13,085 nt of DNA from Ktedonobacter sp. 13_1_20CM_4_53_11 (GCA_001919995.1 MNIY01000110.1:1-13085); one strand, 5' to 3'; shown: positions 6,240 through 13,085, counted from the first letter of the stretch. Notes: generated by a model from the letters alone, not told the origin. Made by a program: numbers and translations.

Positions 6240-7115
6240 ATGCCACAAGCGAGGATTGGTGTGATTGGTGGTAGTGGCCTTTATCAGATGGAAGGGATGA
6301 GCGATGTTGAGGAGGTTGCGGTACAGACGCCCTTTGGAGATCCCAGCGACGTGATTACCATAGGCAAGGTAGAGGGTGTACCGATGGCCTTTTTGCCGCG
6401 CCATGGGCGGGGACACCGCATTAGCCCTACCGAGATACCCGTACGCGCCAATATCTGGGCACTCAAGAGCCTGGGCGTCGAGTGGGTTATTTCAGTCAGC
6501 GCGGTTGGCAGCCTGCGCGAACATATTGCTCCCCGTGATCTCGTGATTCCCAATCAACTATTCGATCGTACGAAAAGCCGTGTCAACACCTTTTTCGAGG
6601 GCGGCATCGTTGTCCACGTCACGTTTGCAGAACCATTCTGTCCAACCTTAAGTGATCTCTTGCTCTCATCGGCCCACGAGCTGGGCGACGTCAAAGTATA
6701 CGAGGGTGGGACCTACGTCTGTATTGAGGGCCCATTGTTCTCTACCAAGGCCGAGTCAATAGTCTATCGAAGCTGGGGCATGGATATCATCGGGATGACC
6801 GCGCTGCCGGAGGCGAAACTGGCTCGCGAAGCAGAGTTGTGCTACGCCATGGTGGCCTGTGCCACCGATTATGACTGCTGGCACGAATCCGAGGAATCCG
6901 TGACCGTCGAGATGGTGGTTGGCAATCTCAGCGCGAATGTAGCCAACGCACAGCGCATCCTGCGCAGCGTCGCGCAGAAGATTCCTGCTGATCGCAGCGC
7001 CAACACCTGTGAATGTCCCGGCGCGCTTTCGGCCGCGATTATGACCGAGCGCAGCAGGATTCCCGCGGAAGCAAAGGAGAAATATAGCCTGCTAATTGGC
7101 AAATATCTGTCTTGA
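6240..7115 (+). CDS. mtnP: S-methyl-5'-thioadenosine phosphorylase
   Basis: This 291-residue enzyme splits methylthioadenosine with phosphate into adenine and methylthioribose-1-phosphate, the entry step of methionine salvage. It follows the purine nucleoside phosphorylase fold: GGSGLY (10-15), phosphate-site RHGRGH (54-59), SAVGSL (87-92), EGPLFST (163-169) and GMTALPEAKLARE (185-197). TDYDCWH (209-215) carries the paired aspartates that favour 6-aminopurines and separates MTAP from inosine/guanosine phosphorylases. The ATG at 6240 follows a very strong GGAAGGAGGGAG and opens directly on the family N-terminus; an upstream in-frame ATG at 6177 would add 21 unrelated residues inside the tyrS hairpin. 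No other salvage genes lie nearby. Its stop codon forms part of the -35 box of the next transcription unit. A 6-oxopurine phosphorylase is the main alternative and is unlikely. Confidence 0.93.
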   Translation: MPQARIGVIGGSGLYQMEGMSDVEEVAVQTPFGDPSDVITIGKVEGVPMAFLPRHGRGHRISPTEIPVRANIWALKSLGVEWVISVSAVGSLREHIAPRDLVIPNQLFDRTKSRVNTFFEGGIVVHVTFAEPFCPTLSDLLLSSAHELGDVKVYEGGTYVCIEGPLFSTKAESIVYRSWGMDIIGMTALPEAKLAREAELCYAMVACATDYDCWHESEESVTVEMVVGNLSANVANAQRILRSVAQKIPADRSANTCECPGALSAAIMTERSRIPAEAKEKYSLLIGKYLS

Positions 7116-7140
7116 CAAACGAAGTCAACAGGAGTAAAAT
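7112..7140 (+). promoter_or_regulatory. Consensus promoter for the SRP RNA/dnaX unit
   Basis: A perfect TTGACA (7112-7117), a 17-base spacer and TAAAAT (7135-7140, five of six) make this the best promoter in the window. The predicted start is about 7147. The -35 box contains the TGA stop of mtnP (7113-7115), so the two functions share bases. High strength suits a stable structural RNA. Confidence 0.85.
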
Positions 7141-7146
7141 AGCGTT

Positions 7147-7345
7147 GTTCCTGAGACGAGAGTCAGTGGAACAGACCGGTTTTCTTCCGGTCCTGTCGAT
7201 TGGCGCAATTGGGTCCTGCGCGGCAGATGTCTGTGAACCCCGCTAGGTCCGTGAGGAAGCAACGGTAAGTGGACCTCTCTGGGTGTTGCAGGGGTGCCTG
7301 ATTGCGCTAATCGGCAGGACCGGGCGAAAATCGGTTTTCTGTGTG
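7147..7345 (+). ncRNA. ffs: Signal recognition particle RNA, large form
   Basis: The SRP RNA scaffolds Ffh for co-translational targeting to the membrane. The core is unmistakable: GTGAACCC (7233-7240), AGGTCC (7245-7250), a GTGA tetraloop (7251-7254), GGAAGCAACGGTAAG (7255-7269), GGACCTCTC (7271-7279), then GGGTGTTGCAGGGGTGCCTG (7281-7300). This resembles the B. subtilis scRNA more than E. coli 4.5S RNA. Outside the core a long helix forms: 7187-7208 pairs with 7302-7323 as 22 continuous pairs, and 7175-7186 pairs with 7324-7335 with one mismatch. A 5' hairpin (GTTCC/GGAAC, 7147-7172) precedes it. The 5' end is set by the promoter. The 3' end is uncertain: small hairpins continue to about 7395 and no T-rich terminator is seen, so the transcript may run on into dnaX and be processed. 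Location before dnaX is common in bacteria. Confidence 0.9.
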
Positions 7346-7433
7346 ATCGCACGCTCTTCAGTGCTGGTGGAAGGTTGTAGCCCGTCGAGGGCGCGGATAT
7401 CCAGGAGAGGGATACAGGCGGAGTTAGTGTACC

Positions 7434-8315
7434 ATGTCCTCATCTTCACAATCGCTCTACAGAAAATGGCGTTCGCAGACTTTCGGCGATCTCGTTGGTC
7501 AAGAACCCGTCATTCGCACGCTCAAAAACGCGCTCAGCAGCGGTAAGCTTGCCCATGCCTACCTCTTTACGGGACCGCGGGGAACAGGCAAAACCAGCAC
7601 CGCGCGCCTGCTGGCAAAAACGATCAATTGTAGCGCCCCCGTCAATGGTGAGCCATGCAATGTGTGCGAGCAGTGCCGCGAGATTACCGCTGGGAACTCC
7701 TTCAACGTCATCGAGATCGACGCGGCCTCCAATCGCGGTATCGATAGCGTTCGTGATCTGCGTGAAAAAGTCATGATGCCGCCTTCTACCGGGAAGTACA
7801 AAGTGTATGTGCTTGACGAGGCGCATATGCTGACCACAGAGGCATTTAACGCCTTGCTCAAGACACTGGAAGAACCGCCGCCATACGTTGTATTTGTACT
7901 GGCGACAACGGATGTGCATAAAATGTTGCCCACTGTACTCTCTCGCTGCCAGCGCTTCGACTTCAAACGCATTACCACGCGGCAGATTGTTGAACACGTT
8001 GAGTATGTTGCCGGGCAGGAGGACGTGCGAATAGAGCGCTCGGCGGCTGAGTTGATTGCCAGGGCAGCAGCAGGAGGGATGCGCGATGCGCTCAGTCTGC
8101 TGGACCAGGCGATCGCCTACTCGGGAAATGAAATCATGCTGGCACAGGTGCAGGCGATGCTGGGTGTAGCTGACCCGCGTGCCATACAGAAACTTATCAT
8201 GCATGTTTCTGAGCTGGATAGCGCTGCCGTCTTGCATCTTATTCACGAACTTTCAGGGCTGGAGCTGACCTGCGTCAACTCAACATCCAGGTTGGAGAAT
8301 ACTGGCGCGCGCTGA
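7434..8315 (+). CDS. dnaX: DNA polymerase III clamp loader subunit gamma/tau, N-terminal part (frame broken)
   Basis: This frame encodes the AAA+ motor of DnaX, the subunit that drives beta-clamp loading at replication forks. Present are Walker A GPRGTGKT (47-54), the zinc module C66-C75-C78-C81, Walker B VYVLDEAH (124-131), sensor 1 LATTD (156-160), the SRC arginine-finger motif (170-172) and sensor 2 GGMRDALSLLDQ (214-225). Homology runs to HLIHELS (268-274). The remaining residues to the TGA at 8313-8315 look out of frame. The true continuation, GADLRQLNIQVGEYWRAL, is in the -1 frame from about 8258, so one base appears to be missing in the GGG at 8256-8258, giving ...HELSG-AGADL... when corrected. 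The restored protein would be about 676 residues over 7434-9463. No classic slippery heptamer is present, so a single-base deletion or sequence error is likelier than programmed frameshifting. Confidence 0.93.
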   Translation: MSSSSQSLYRKWRSQTFGDLVGQEPVIRTLKNALSSGKLAHAYLFTGPRGTGKTSTARLLAKTINCSAPVNGEPCNVCEQCREITAGNSFNVIEIDAASNRGIDSVRDLREKVMMPPSTGKYKVYVLDEAHMLTTEAFNALLKTLEEPPPYVVFVLATTDVHKMLPTVLSRCQRFDFKRITTRQIVEHVEYVAGQEDVRIERSAAELIARAAAGGMRDALSLLDQAIAYSGNEIMLAQVQAMLGVADPRAIQKLIMHVSELDSAAVLHLIHELSGLELTCVNSTSRLENTGAR

Positions 8316-9463
8316 TGCTGGCGAAAGCAGGGGCAGATATTGCCAGCATTCTTGACCGCACCGAGGACGAGGTACGCGAGATCAGGCAAATGTCGCGACT
8401 CTTCGATCTCGGGGAGTTGACAGAAGCGGCTCGCATCTTCGCACAGAACGATCTCATGCAAAAGAACCAGGGAACACCCCAACTCGGGCTGGAACTGGCC
8501 TTTTTGCAGAGCATTGAGCTACATCGCAGCTCCCAGCGTGGTCAATCTGCCGGCCCTTCGACTGCTGATCCTTCGCTGCAGCCTCGCTCTGCCTCCGTGC
8601 AAGCGCGATCCGCTCCATCCCAGGCGACACCACCAATGCCTCTTGTGCCGGAAAGCGTGCTGCCTCCCACGCCTTCATCTTCCAGGGCCAACAAGGGTAA
8701 TGCTGCGCCTGGCGCCGATCACATCCTCCCCGTTACCGAGAACGAGGAGGTAGCCGGGCAAACGTCAAGATCACCTGTCCCTGCCGGCTCCAGCCAAAGT
8801 AATGAACGCGCGGCTACTCCAACCACAGCAGGCGTAGAAAGCAAGCCTTCATTAACGCTGCAGCAAGTGAGGGAGGCGTGGGATAATGTAAAGAAGCGTG
8901 TGCGGCCAAAAAATCCGAAGACTGCAGCGATGCTCAACAGCTTCACGGTCATGGGGGTCGAGGGAACATTGGAAGAGACCGTCGTCGTCATCCAGGCGGC
9001 TTACGAGCTTCACCATAAATATGTGCAGGAGGGCGACCGCGCTAAGGATGTAGATTGGGCCCTCTCGACAGAATTTAAGCAGAAATGCCGGGTGCGTTTG
9101 CTTGCTCCTGGAGCACTACCGCCTTCTTCTTTGATATTTGAGTCCGGCAGCTTCTCGTTGAACACTGCCGTAAAGGAGACGCCGCCGCGTTCAGCGCACC
9201 TTGAGCGGTCTGCTGCTGACTCACCTCCTCGATTGTCTGAGCCAGAGGCCGAAGCTGAGTTTCAGCAGGAATCGCCTGCTACCAATGGGCACGCGTCCGC
9301 GGTGGAGCAATCCCCGGCAGTTGCCAAGAAGAACATTGTGAGCGAAAATATTAGTATGGGATTATCGCCCGAGGCTGTCAGGGAGCAGGCGAGCAGTGAT
9401 CCAGTAGTGCAGGAAGTCATGAGGACATTTTCAGCGAAAATCGTCGATATTCGCCTGAAGTAA
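8315..9463 (+). CDS. dnaX: DnaX gamma/tau, C-terminal part in the -1 frame
   Basis: This is the remainder of DnaX. Residues 1 to about 75 (counting from the ATG at 8315) are the helical domain III that assembles the clamp-loader ring; its first helices lie upstream of this ATG in the same frame, back to about 8258. A long linker rich in Pro, Ser and Ala follows (about 76-180). Residues about 180-265, starting LTLQQVREAWDNVKKRV, match the C-terminal domain typical of Gram-positive-type DnaX. The last segment ends VMRTFSAKIVDIRLK. The ATG overlaps the stop of the first part as TGATG, so re-initiation is possible, but the homologous residues upstream show that the natural protein is continuous. 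It is followed 31 bases later by ybaB. Read it with the N-terminal entry as one gene. Confidence 0.85.
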   Translation: MLAKAGADIASILDRTEDEVREIRQMSRLFDLGELTEAARIFAQNDLMQKNQGTPQLGLELAFLQSIELHRSSQRGQSAGPSTADPSLQPRSASVQARSAPSQATPPMPLVPESVLPPTPSSSRANKGNAAPGADHILPVTENEEVAGQTSRSPVPAGSSQSNERAATPTTAGVESKPSLTLQQVREAWDNVKKRVRPKNPKTAAMLNSFTVMGVEGTLEETVVVIQAAYELHHKYVQEGDRAKDVDWALSTEFKQKCRVRLLAPGALPPSSLIFESGSFSLNTAVKETPPRSAHLERSAADSPPRLSEPEAEAEFQQESPATNGHASAVEQSPAVAKKNIVSENISMGLSPEAVREQASSDPVVQEVMRTFSAKIVDIRLK

Positions 9464-9494
9464 GTTACTAAACGAAGTAAGGAGCACTTTTTCT

Positions 9495-9791
9495 ATGAGT
9501 ATGCGTGATATCCAGAAGATGCAGCAGCGGCTTTTAAAGATGCAGGAGGAGTTGGAAGCCAGCAATTTCGTTGGCACAGCGGGCGGTGGGGCTGTGACGA
9601 TCACTATGAGCGGCAAGTTTGAAGTCACCGATGTAAAGATCGATCCCGAAGCCTTTAACGCTGAAGACATCGCGGAGTTAGAGGTTATGGTGCTGGCAGC
9701 GGCGAAAGATGCTTTTAATAAGGCAACTGAGGCTCAGCAGCGCATGATGGGTAGCGCGACGGGTGGTCTAAAAATTCCAGGAATGTTTTAA
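9495..9791 (+). CDS. ybaB: YbaB/EbfC family nucleoid-associated protein
   Basis: This 98-residue protein is a small dimeric DNA-binding protein of the YbaB/EbfC family. Typical features are the N-terminal coiled helix DIQKMQQRLLKMQEELEA, the strand pair with GGGAVTITMSGKFEVTDVKIDPEAF in the middle and the C-terminal helix ending GGLKIPGMF. The order dnaX-ybaB-recR is conserved widely in bacteria and supports the call; the family is thought to help RecR-linked repair or nucleoid organisation. AAGGAGC (9479-9485) gives a good ribosome site for the ATG at 9495; a second in-frame ATG at 9501 is an alternative that would remove two residues. No separate promoter is apparent, so it probably shares the dnaX transcript. 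Confidence 0.93.
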   Translation: MSMRDIQKMQQRLLKMQEELEASNFVGTAGGGAVTITMSGKFEVTDVKIDPEAFNAEDIAELEVMVLAAAKDAFNKATEAQQRMMGSATGGLKIPGMF

Positions 9792-9794
9792 CTT

Positions 9795-10394
9795 ATGAGT
9801 GATATTGCACCACCAGTGGCGGCACTGGTTGAAGAATTTTCAAAACTGCCGGGTGTCGGTGTGAAGACCGCGCAGCGCCTGACTTTCTTCATCCTGCGCA
9901 GCCCTGCCGACCAGGCGCGCCGCCTGGCAGAAGCTATCATGCGCGTCAAGGAAAGCATCATCTATTGTTCGCGCTGTTTTAACATTACCGAGACCGATCC
10001 CTGTGCTATTTGTAGCAATCCCAATCGTGACCAGGAGTTGATCTGTGTCGTAGAAGAACCTCTCGACCTGCTGGCGTTAGAGAAAACGGGCGTTTACAAG
10101 GGGCTCTATCATGTATTGCACGGGGCGATTTCTCCGGTAGAGGGCATTGGACCAAAGGATCTGCGTATTGACGAGCTGCTACAGAGGGTGCGCACGGGCA
10201 ATGTACGAGAGGTGATCCTTGCCACGAATCCTAACTTCGAGGGAGAATACACCGCGAACTATATTAAAGGGGAACTGGCTCCCCTGGGCTTGCGCGTGAC
10301 GGGCCTGGCGCGTGGTCTGCCGATGGGTGGTGACCTGGAGTATGCTGACGAAGGGACGCTGAGTCGCGCCCTCGAGGGCCGGCGGAACATGTAA
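9795..10394 (+). CDS. recR: Recombination mediator protein RecR
   Basis: This 199-residue protein matches full-length RecR, which works with RecO (and RecF) to load RecA on single-stranded gaps. Features in order: the helix-hairpin-helix [14 protein letters not shown] (18-31), the zinc finger CSRC-x8-CAIC (C58, C61, C70, C73), the Toprim domain (about 81-175) with [16 protein letters not shown] and [15 protein letters not shown], and a C-terminal [10 protein letters not shown]. All metal-binding residues are intact. It starts three bases after the ybaB stop; the nearest AGGA (9779-9782) is 12 bases upstream and weak, so translation is probably coupled to ybaB. Having recA shortly downstream, behind its own promoter, places loader and recombinase together. 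Confidence 0.96.
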   Translation: MSDIAPPVAALVEEFSKLPGVGVKTAQRLTFFILRSPADQARRLAEAIMRVKESIIYCSRCFNITETDPCAICSNPNRDQELICVVEEPLDLLALEKTGVYKGLYHVLHGAISPVEGIGPKDLRIDELLQRVRTGNVREVILATNPNFEGEYTANYIKGELAPLGLRVTGLARGLPMGGDLEYADEGTLSRALEGRRNM

Positions 10395-10423
10395 AATGGA
10401 CGGGCAATCCGTGGAAAAACGGC

Positions 10424-10452
10424 TTGACATACTCATGCATGTATGGTACCCT
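10424..10452 (+). promoter_or_regulatory. recA promoter with overlapping inverted repeat
   Basis: A perfect TTGACA (10424-10429), a 17-base spacer and TACCCT (10447-10452) with the extended -10 TG at 10444-10445. CATAC (10428-10432) and GTATG (10441-10445) form an inverted repeat that fills the spacer and touches both boxes, and CATGCATG (10434-10441) is a palindrome inside it. The position suits a repressor such as LexA, but the sequence is neither the Bacillus-type CGAAC-N4-GTTCG box nor E. coli CTG-N10-CAG. Confidence 0.65.
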
Positions 10453-10681
10453 TGTTCTAGTTTCGGAGCATAGACGTAGAGAGAGGTCTATTTCCGCTTT
10501 TTCAACCCTGCAGAAGAATACCTATGTGTGTCAACCAAGGAACTGAAGAAGTGCAGCATCTGGCTATGTGCTTGTTTTTTATTTCTCGTCATGAAAAAGG
10601 AGGAATGCAGGGGCGGTGAAGAGCGGGAAGGCAGCAACCATAACCCTGTCTGTGCCACACACCCTGTAAACAGTAAAGCGA
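10453..10681 (+). promoter_or_regulatory. recA leader region
   Basis: The untranslated leader is about 222 bases from the predicted start near 10460. ATAGAC (10470-10475) pairs with GTCTAT (10486-10491) around a 10-base loop, with a T5 run at 10498-10502. AAGGAGG at 10597-10603 is a near-perfect Shine-Dalgarno sequence but lies 79 bases before the recA ATG and fronts only very short frames. The bases just before recA (GTAAAGCGA) make a poor ribosome site. No gene is convincing here. Leader control of recA translation is possible but unproven. Confidence 0.35.
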
Positions 10682-11788
10682 ATGAATAAAAAGGAAAAAC
10701 CCGTTTCGGACCGAAGCAATTCAGCTGGACCTGTCGCCACATCTGAGCGTGAGAGGGCGATAGACCTTGCATTGCAACAGATTGAGCGCAGATTTGGTAA
10801 GGGTGCGATCATGAAACTGGGAGAGGCTTCACACATTCACGTTGACGTCATTCCTACAGGGTCAATTGCGCTCGACCTCGCGCTGGGTATAGGGGGAGTG
10901 CCGAGAGGCCGTATCACTGAGATTTATGGACCGGAAGCTTCTGGTAAAACGACCTTGTGCCAGCATATCATCGCCAGTGCGCAGCATGCTGGTGGTTATG
11001 CCGCTTTCATCGATGCTGAGCACGCGCTGGATCGTCTCTATGCTGCTCACTGCGGCGTCGATACGAATAACCTGTTGATCTCGCAGCCCGATACGGGCGA
11101 GCAGGCATTGGAGATCGTCGATTCACTTGTGCGCAGCAACGCAATCGACGTGGTCGTGATCGACTCTGTCGCGGCTCTGACGCCACGTGCCGAGATCGAG
11201 GGCGAGATGGGCGATTCGCATGTTGGCCTGCAGGCTCGTCTCATGAGCCAGGCACTGCGTAAGCTGACGAGCGCCATTAGCAACTCCAACACTTCCGTCA
11301 TTTTCACCAACCAGTTACGCGAAAAAATAGGTGTCATGTTTGGTAACCCTGAGACGACCGCGGGTGGTAAAGCGCTCAAGTTTTATGCTTCTGTGCGCCT
11401 GGATATTCGTCGTATCGACTCGATCAAGCAGGGTCAGGAGGTGATGGGGAGTCGTACACGCGTCAAAGTGGTCAAGAATAAGGTTGCTCCGCCGTTCCGT
11501 GTTGCCGAGTTCGATATTATGTACAGCGAGGGTATTTCTCGCGAGGGTGGACTGATAGACCTTGGCCTGGAGATGGGCCTTGTCAAAAAGAGTGGCGCAT
11601 GGTTTAACGTGGGCGATATTCGCCTGGGTCAGGGACGAGAGAACGCCAAAGATTTCTTGCGCCAGAACAGCGATGTTGCCGGGGCCATCGAAGAGCAGAT
11701 CCGCAGCAATATCTCCTCCTTCAATGTGGCTGAAGTCGAAGGCACCGAGGAAGAGGATCTTCTCGACGACGACATAGAAGAAGTTTAA
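10682..11788 (+). CDS. recA: Recombinase RecA
   Basis: This 368-residue protein is RecA, the ATP-dependent strand-exchange enzyme and SOS co-protease. The core begins at about residue 22 ([20 protein letters not shown]). Walker A is GPEASGKT (83-90), DAEHALD (111-117) follows, Walker B is VVVIDS (157-162), and loop L2 with [18 protein letters not shown] spans about 209-226. The C-terminal domain holds [10 protein letters not shown] (281-290) and ends in an acidic tail, as in most RecA proteins. The N-terminal extension of about 21 polar residues is longer than usual, but an in-frame stop at 10667-10669 blocks any upstream start and no convincing downstream start exists, so the ATG at 10682 stands. 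Ribosome-site strength there is low. The gene faces the DUF4032 gene, with seven bases between stops and no clear terminator. Confidence 0.98.
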   Translation: MNKKEKPVSDRSNSAGPVATSERERAIDLALQQIERRFGKGAIMKLGEASHIHVDVIPTGSIALDLALGIGGVPRGRITEIYGPEASGKTTLCQHIIASAQHAGGYAAFIDAEHALDRLYAAHCGVDTNNLLISQPDTGEQALEIVDSLVRSNAIDVVVIDSVAALTPRAEIEGEMGDSHVGLQARLMSQALRKLTSAISNSNTSVIFTNQLREKIGVMFGNPETTAGGKALKFYASVRLDIRRIDSIKQGQEVMGSRTRVKVVKNKVAPPFRVAEFDIMYSEGISREGGLIDLGLEMGLVKKSGAWFNVGDIRLGQGRENAKDFLRQNSDVAGAIEEQIRSNISSFNVAEVEGTEEEDLLDDDIEEV

Positions 11789-11795
11789 GCTGGCG

Positions 11796-13085
11796 TCACT
11801 CTTCCTCAGAGTGTTCCAAAATCTGATCTAGTTTTTTGTCCAATTCAGGCGCTGGAAGATGTACAAGGGGCTGCTCCTCTTTAGAGAGGAGCGGCTCCAA
11901 TTCTTTTCCTTCGATGAGAGGGGGCTCAAGGACTTGCGCGACCGGTACGCGTTCGTGCCACCACCTCGCCAAATCAGCCGGGTCAACACCAATCAGCTTC
12001 TCGGTCTCTACCTGCTGGATTAACCATGACAGGGCAGCCTCTTCCAGGGGAACCTCATAACCTGCCTTCATACTGAGCTTCCATCTATATTCCAAGAATG
12101 AGAAATAGGCCTGCAAGGGATCCTGTCCCTTGGTGAGATGCTGGCGTAGGAAGAGAATGGCGGGGAGATGATAGTGAGTATACCAGTCCTTTGCTGCCTT
12201 CTCGAGGCTCACATTGCGCCCCTCATTCTGGCTTAGATGATACTGATGACCCAGGATGGTGTTGTAGAAACGACGCGCATACCTGCGCGGTACATGGATA
12301 CCTAGCAGTTCGTGAATACGACGTTGATACCAGCCGGGCAGTACAGTGGCGAATTGCTGAAAGGCTTGCCCTCCCATGCCAAGAAGCGAGAATCCTCGCT
12401 CGTTAAGGCTCTCGAGCATATGTTGGAACTGGAAGCGTGTCTCTGAGGCAAAGGAGGAATGCAGCAGTCTGTGTTCTCGACGCAAGATGCGATAGCGTTG
12501 TTCAAGGTAGCGAAAATCTTTATCATCGAGCAGTTCCTCATCTTCGGACAGCCCACGGGCGTAACGGAGGTCTTCGGCCTGCCACATCAACGACTCACCG
12601 AAAGACTCCAGATCCTGTTCACGTAAGCCTTCATTGACCGGCCGGGGGAAGAATTCCGCAGTCTCGGCATCAGCGAGAATAGCCTGAATGCGCTGCCCAG
12701 CGATGCGGATCAAGACGTTCGCCAGTGATGGATCGCCCCAGTAGACGCCATGTTCGTGTAGTTCGATCAGGAGGATCGCAATGGCCGAGAGGATGCGGCG
12801 CTTGGTTTTGCGGGTAAAAGGGATGCGATAGAGCAAGGAATGGGGAATAACGCGGGGAGCTAACTGTGTCACCATATACCCGCGATCCCCACTGGTGTAC
12901 ACCGGGAGGCCATTAGGACCTTTTTCTTCGAGCAAGACGGGAGGCGCCGGAACTATGACGCTGCCGATGGGGTCGAGGGCGGGAATGCCGCGACGGTCGA
13001 TCTCGCGCAAACTGGCGATCTCACGCTCCGCCATGTGGGGTGTCGTCTCTTTGATGGCGTAACGAACGCCTTCACGCTCCACAAA
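11796..13085 (-). CDS. DUF4032-type kinase-fold protein (5' end beyond window)
   Basis: The frame stays open to the right edge, so the true start lies outside; the visible part is about 429 residues. The sequence resembles DUF4032 proteins, which have a protein-kinase-like N-terminal lobe. VRYAIKE carries the candidate ATP-site lysine (K11 counting from the GTG at 13082). HGVYWGDPSLANVL (111-124) resembles the catalytic loop D-x4-N of small-molecule and lipopolysaccharide kinases (D117, N122). LADAETAEFFP (137-147) holds the metal-binding D-x-E. The C-terminal half (about 160-380) is helical, rich in Arg, Glu and aromatics, with no motif I know, and the tail is acidic (LEHSEEE). No signal peptide or membrane segment is visible. 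The substrate is unknown. The match rests on motif memory; fold placement is fairly sure, activity is not. Confidence 0.75.
   Translation of the reverse strand, partial: FVEREGVRYAIKETTPHMAEREIASLREIDRRGIPALDPIGSVIVPAPPVLLEEKGPNGLPVYTSGDRGYMVTQLAPRVIPHSLLYRIPFTRKTKRRILSAIAILLIELHEHGVYWGDPSLANVLIRIAGQRIQAILADAETAEFFPRPVNEGLREQDLESFGESLMWQAEDLRYARGLSEDEELLDDKDFRYLEQRYRILRREHRLLHSSFASETRFQFQHMLESLNERGFSLLGMGGQAFQQFATVLPGWYQRRIHELLGIHVPRRYARRFYNTILGHQYHLSQNEGRNVSLEKAAKDWYTHYHLPAILFLRQHLTKGQDPLQAYFSFLEYRWKLSMKAGYEVPLEEAALSWLIQQVETEKLIGVDPADLARWWHERVPVAQVLEPPLIEGKELEPLLSKEEQPLVHLPAPELDKKLDQILEHSEEE

Noticed and set aside
8253..8262. Programmed -1 frameshift in dnaX, as in E. coli tau/gamma
   Set aside because: No X-XXY-YYZ heptamer at the join, re-pairing GGG to AGG would mismatch the first codon base, and only weak 5-bp stems follow. 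The site is also too early for a useful gamma form.
10524..10619. 31-codon frame in the recA leader
   Set aside because: No clear ribosome site, low-complexity codon use and no recognisable protein; more likely chance.
10395..10681. Bacillus-type LexA box (CGAAC-N4-GTTCG) near recA
   Set aside because: GTTC occurs near 10454 but there is no GAAC partner at the right distance.
11789..11820. Terminator after recA (CACTC/GAGTG)
   Set aside because: Only five pairs, no T run, and it lies within the coding end of the convergent gene.
1..13085. tRNA genes, insertion sequences, CRISPR arrays, phage genes
   Set aside because: Read on both strands; no cloverleaf with a CCA end, transposase motif, spaced repeats or phage-like gene was seen.

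Overview
The window reads as a housekeeping stretch of a bacterial chromosome, roughly 50-55% GC by eye. Nearly every base is used, and there is no sign of a mobile element, CRISPR array, tRNA or rRNA. The gene set suggests a Chloroflexota bacterium, possibly a Ktedonobacteria-like lineage. The pointers are a Gram-positive-type large SRP RNA directly upstream of dnaX, the dnaX-ybaB-recR cluster followed by recA, DUF4388-like and DUF4032-like proteins, and consensus sigma-A-type promoters. This assignment is inference from gene content and general resemblance; no rRNA is present to confirm it.

Layout, left to right. (1) 32-2434 (+): an 800-residue protein joining a complete cysteinyl-tRNA synthetase, a family 2 glycosyltransferase-like domain and a histidine-rich tail. 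(2) 2539-3198 (+): a stand-alone Lon N-terminal-domain protein. It converges on (3) 3225-3761 (-), a DUF4388-like protein with a near-consensus promoter. (4) 3941-4228 (+): a small basic-tailed orphan, converging through a hairpin on (5) 4287-4727 (-), an Hsp20 small heat-shock protein. (6) 4915-6150 (+): tyrosyl-tRNA synthetase, divergent from hsp20 and ending at a strong hairpin. (7) 6240-7115 (+): methylthioadenosine phosphorylase. (8) about 7147-7345 or further (+): SRP RNA driven by TTGACA-N17-TAAAAT, whose -35 box contains the mtnP stop codon. (9) 7434-9463 (+): dnaX, broken into two overlapping frames near 8256. (10) ybaB and recR, closely packed behind dnaX. (11) 10682-11788 (+): recA, with its own promoter and a long untranslated leader. 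(12) 11796-13085 (-): a DUF4032-type kinase-fold protein that runs off the right edge.

Functionally the window combines translation (CysRS, TyrRS, SRP RNA), the replication clamp loader (DnaX), recombinational repair (YbaB, RecR, RecA), methionine salvage (MtnP) and proteostasis (Hsp20, Lon-domain protein). I did not find a clear new defence or mobile system. The most unusual items are the CysRS-glycosyltransferase-polyHis fusion, the dnaX frame break with a TGATG stop/start overlap, the long-helix SRP RNA with a short 5' domain, an inverted repeat between hsp20 and tyrS, and the recA leader with an orphan Shine-Dalgarno sequence.
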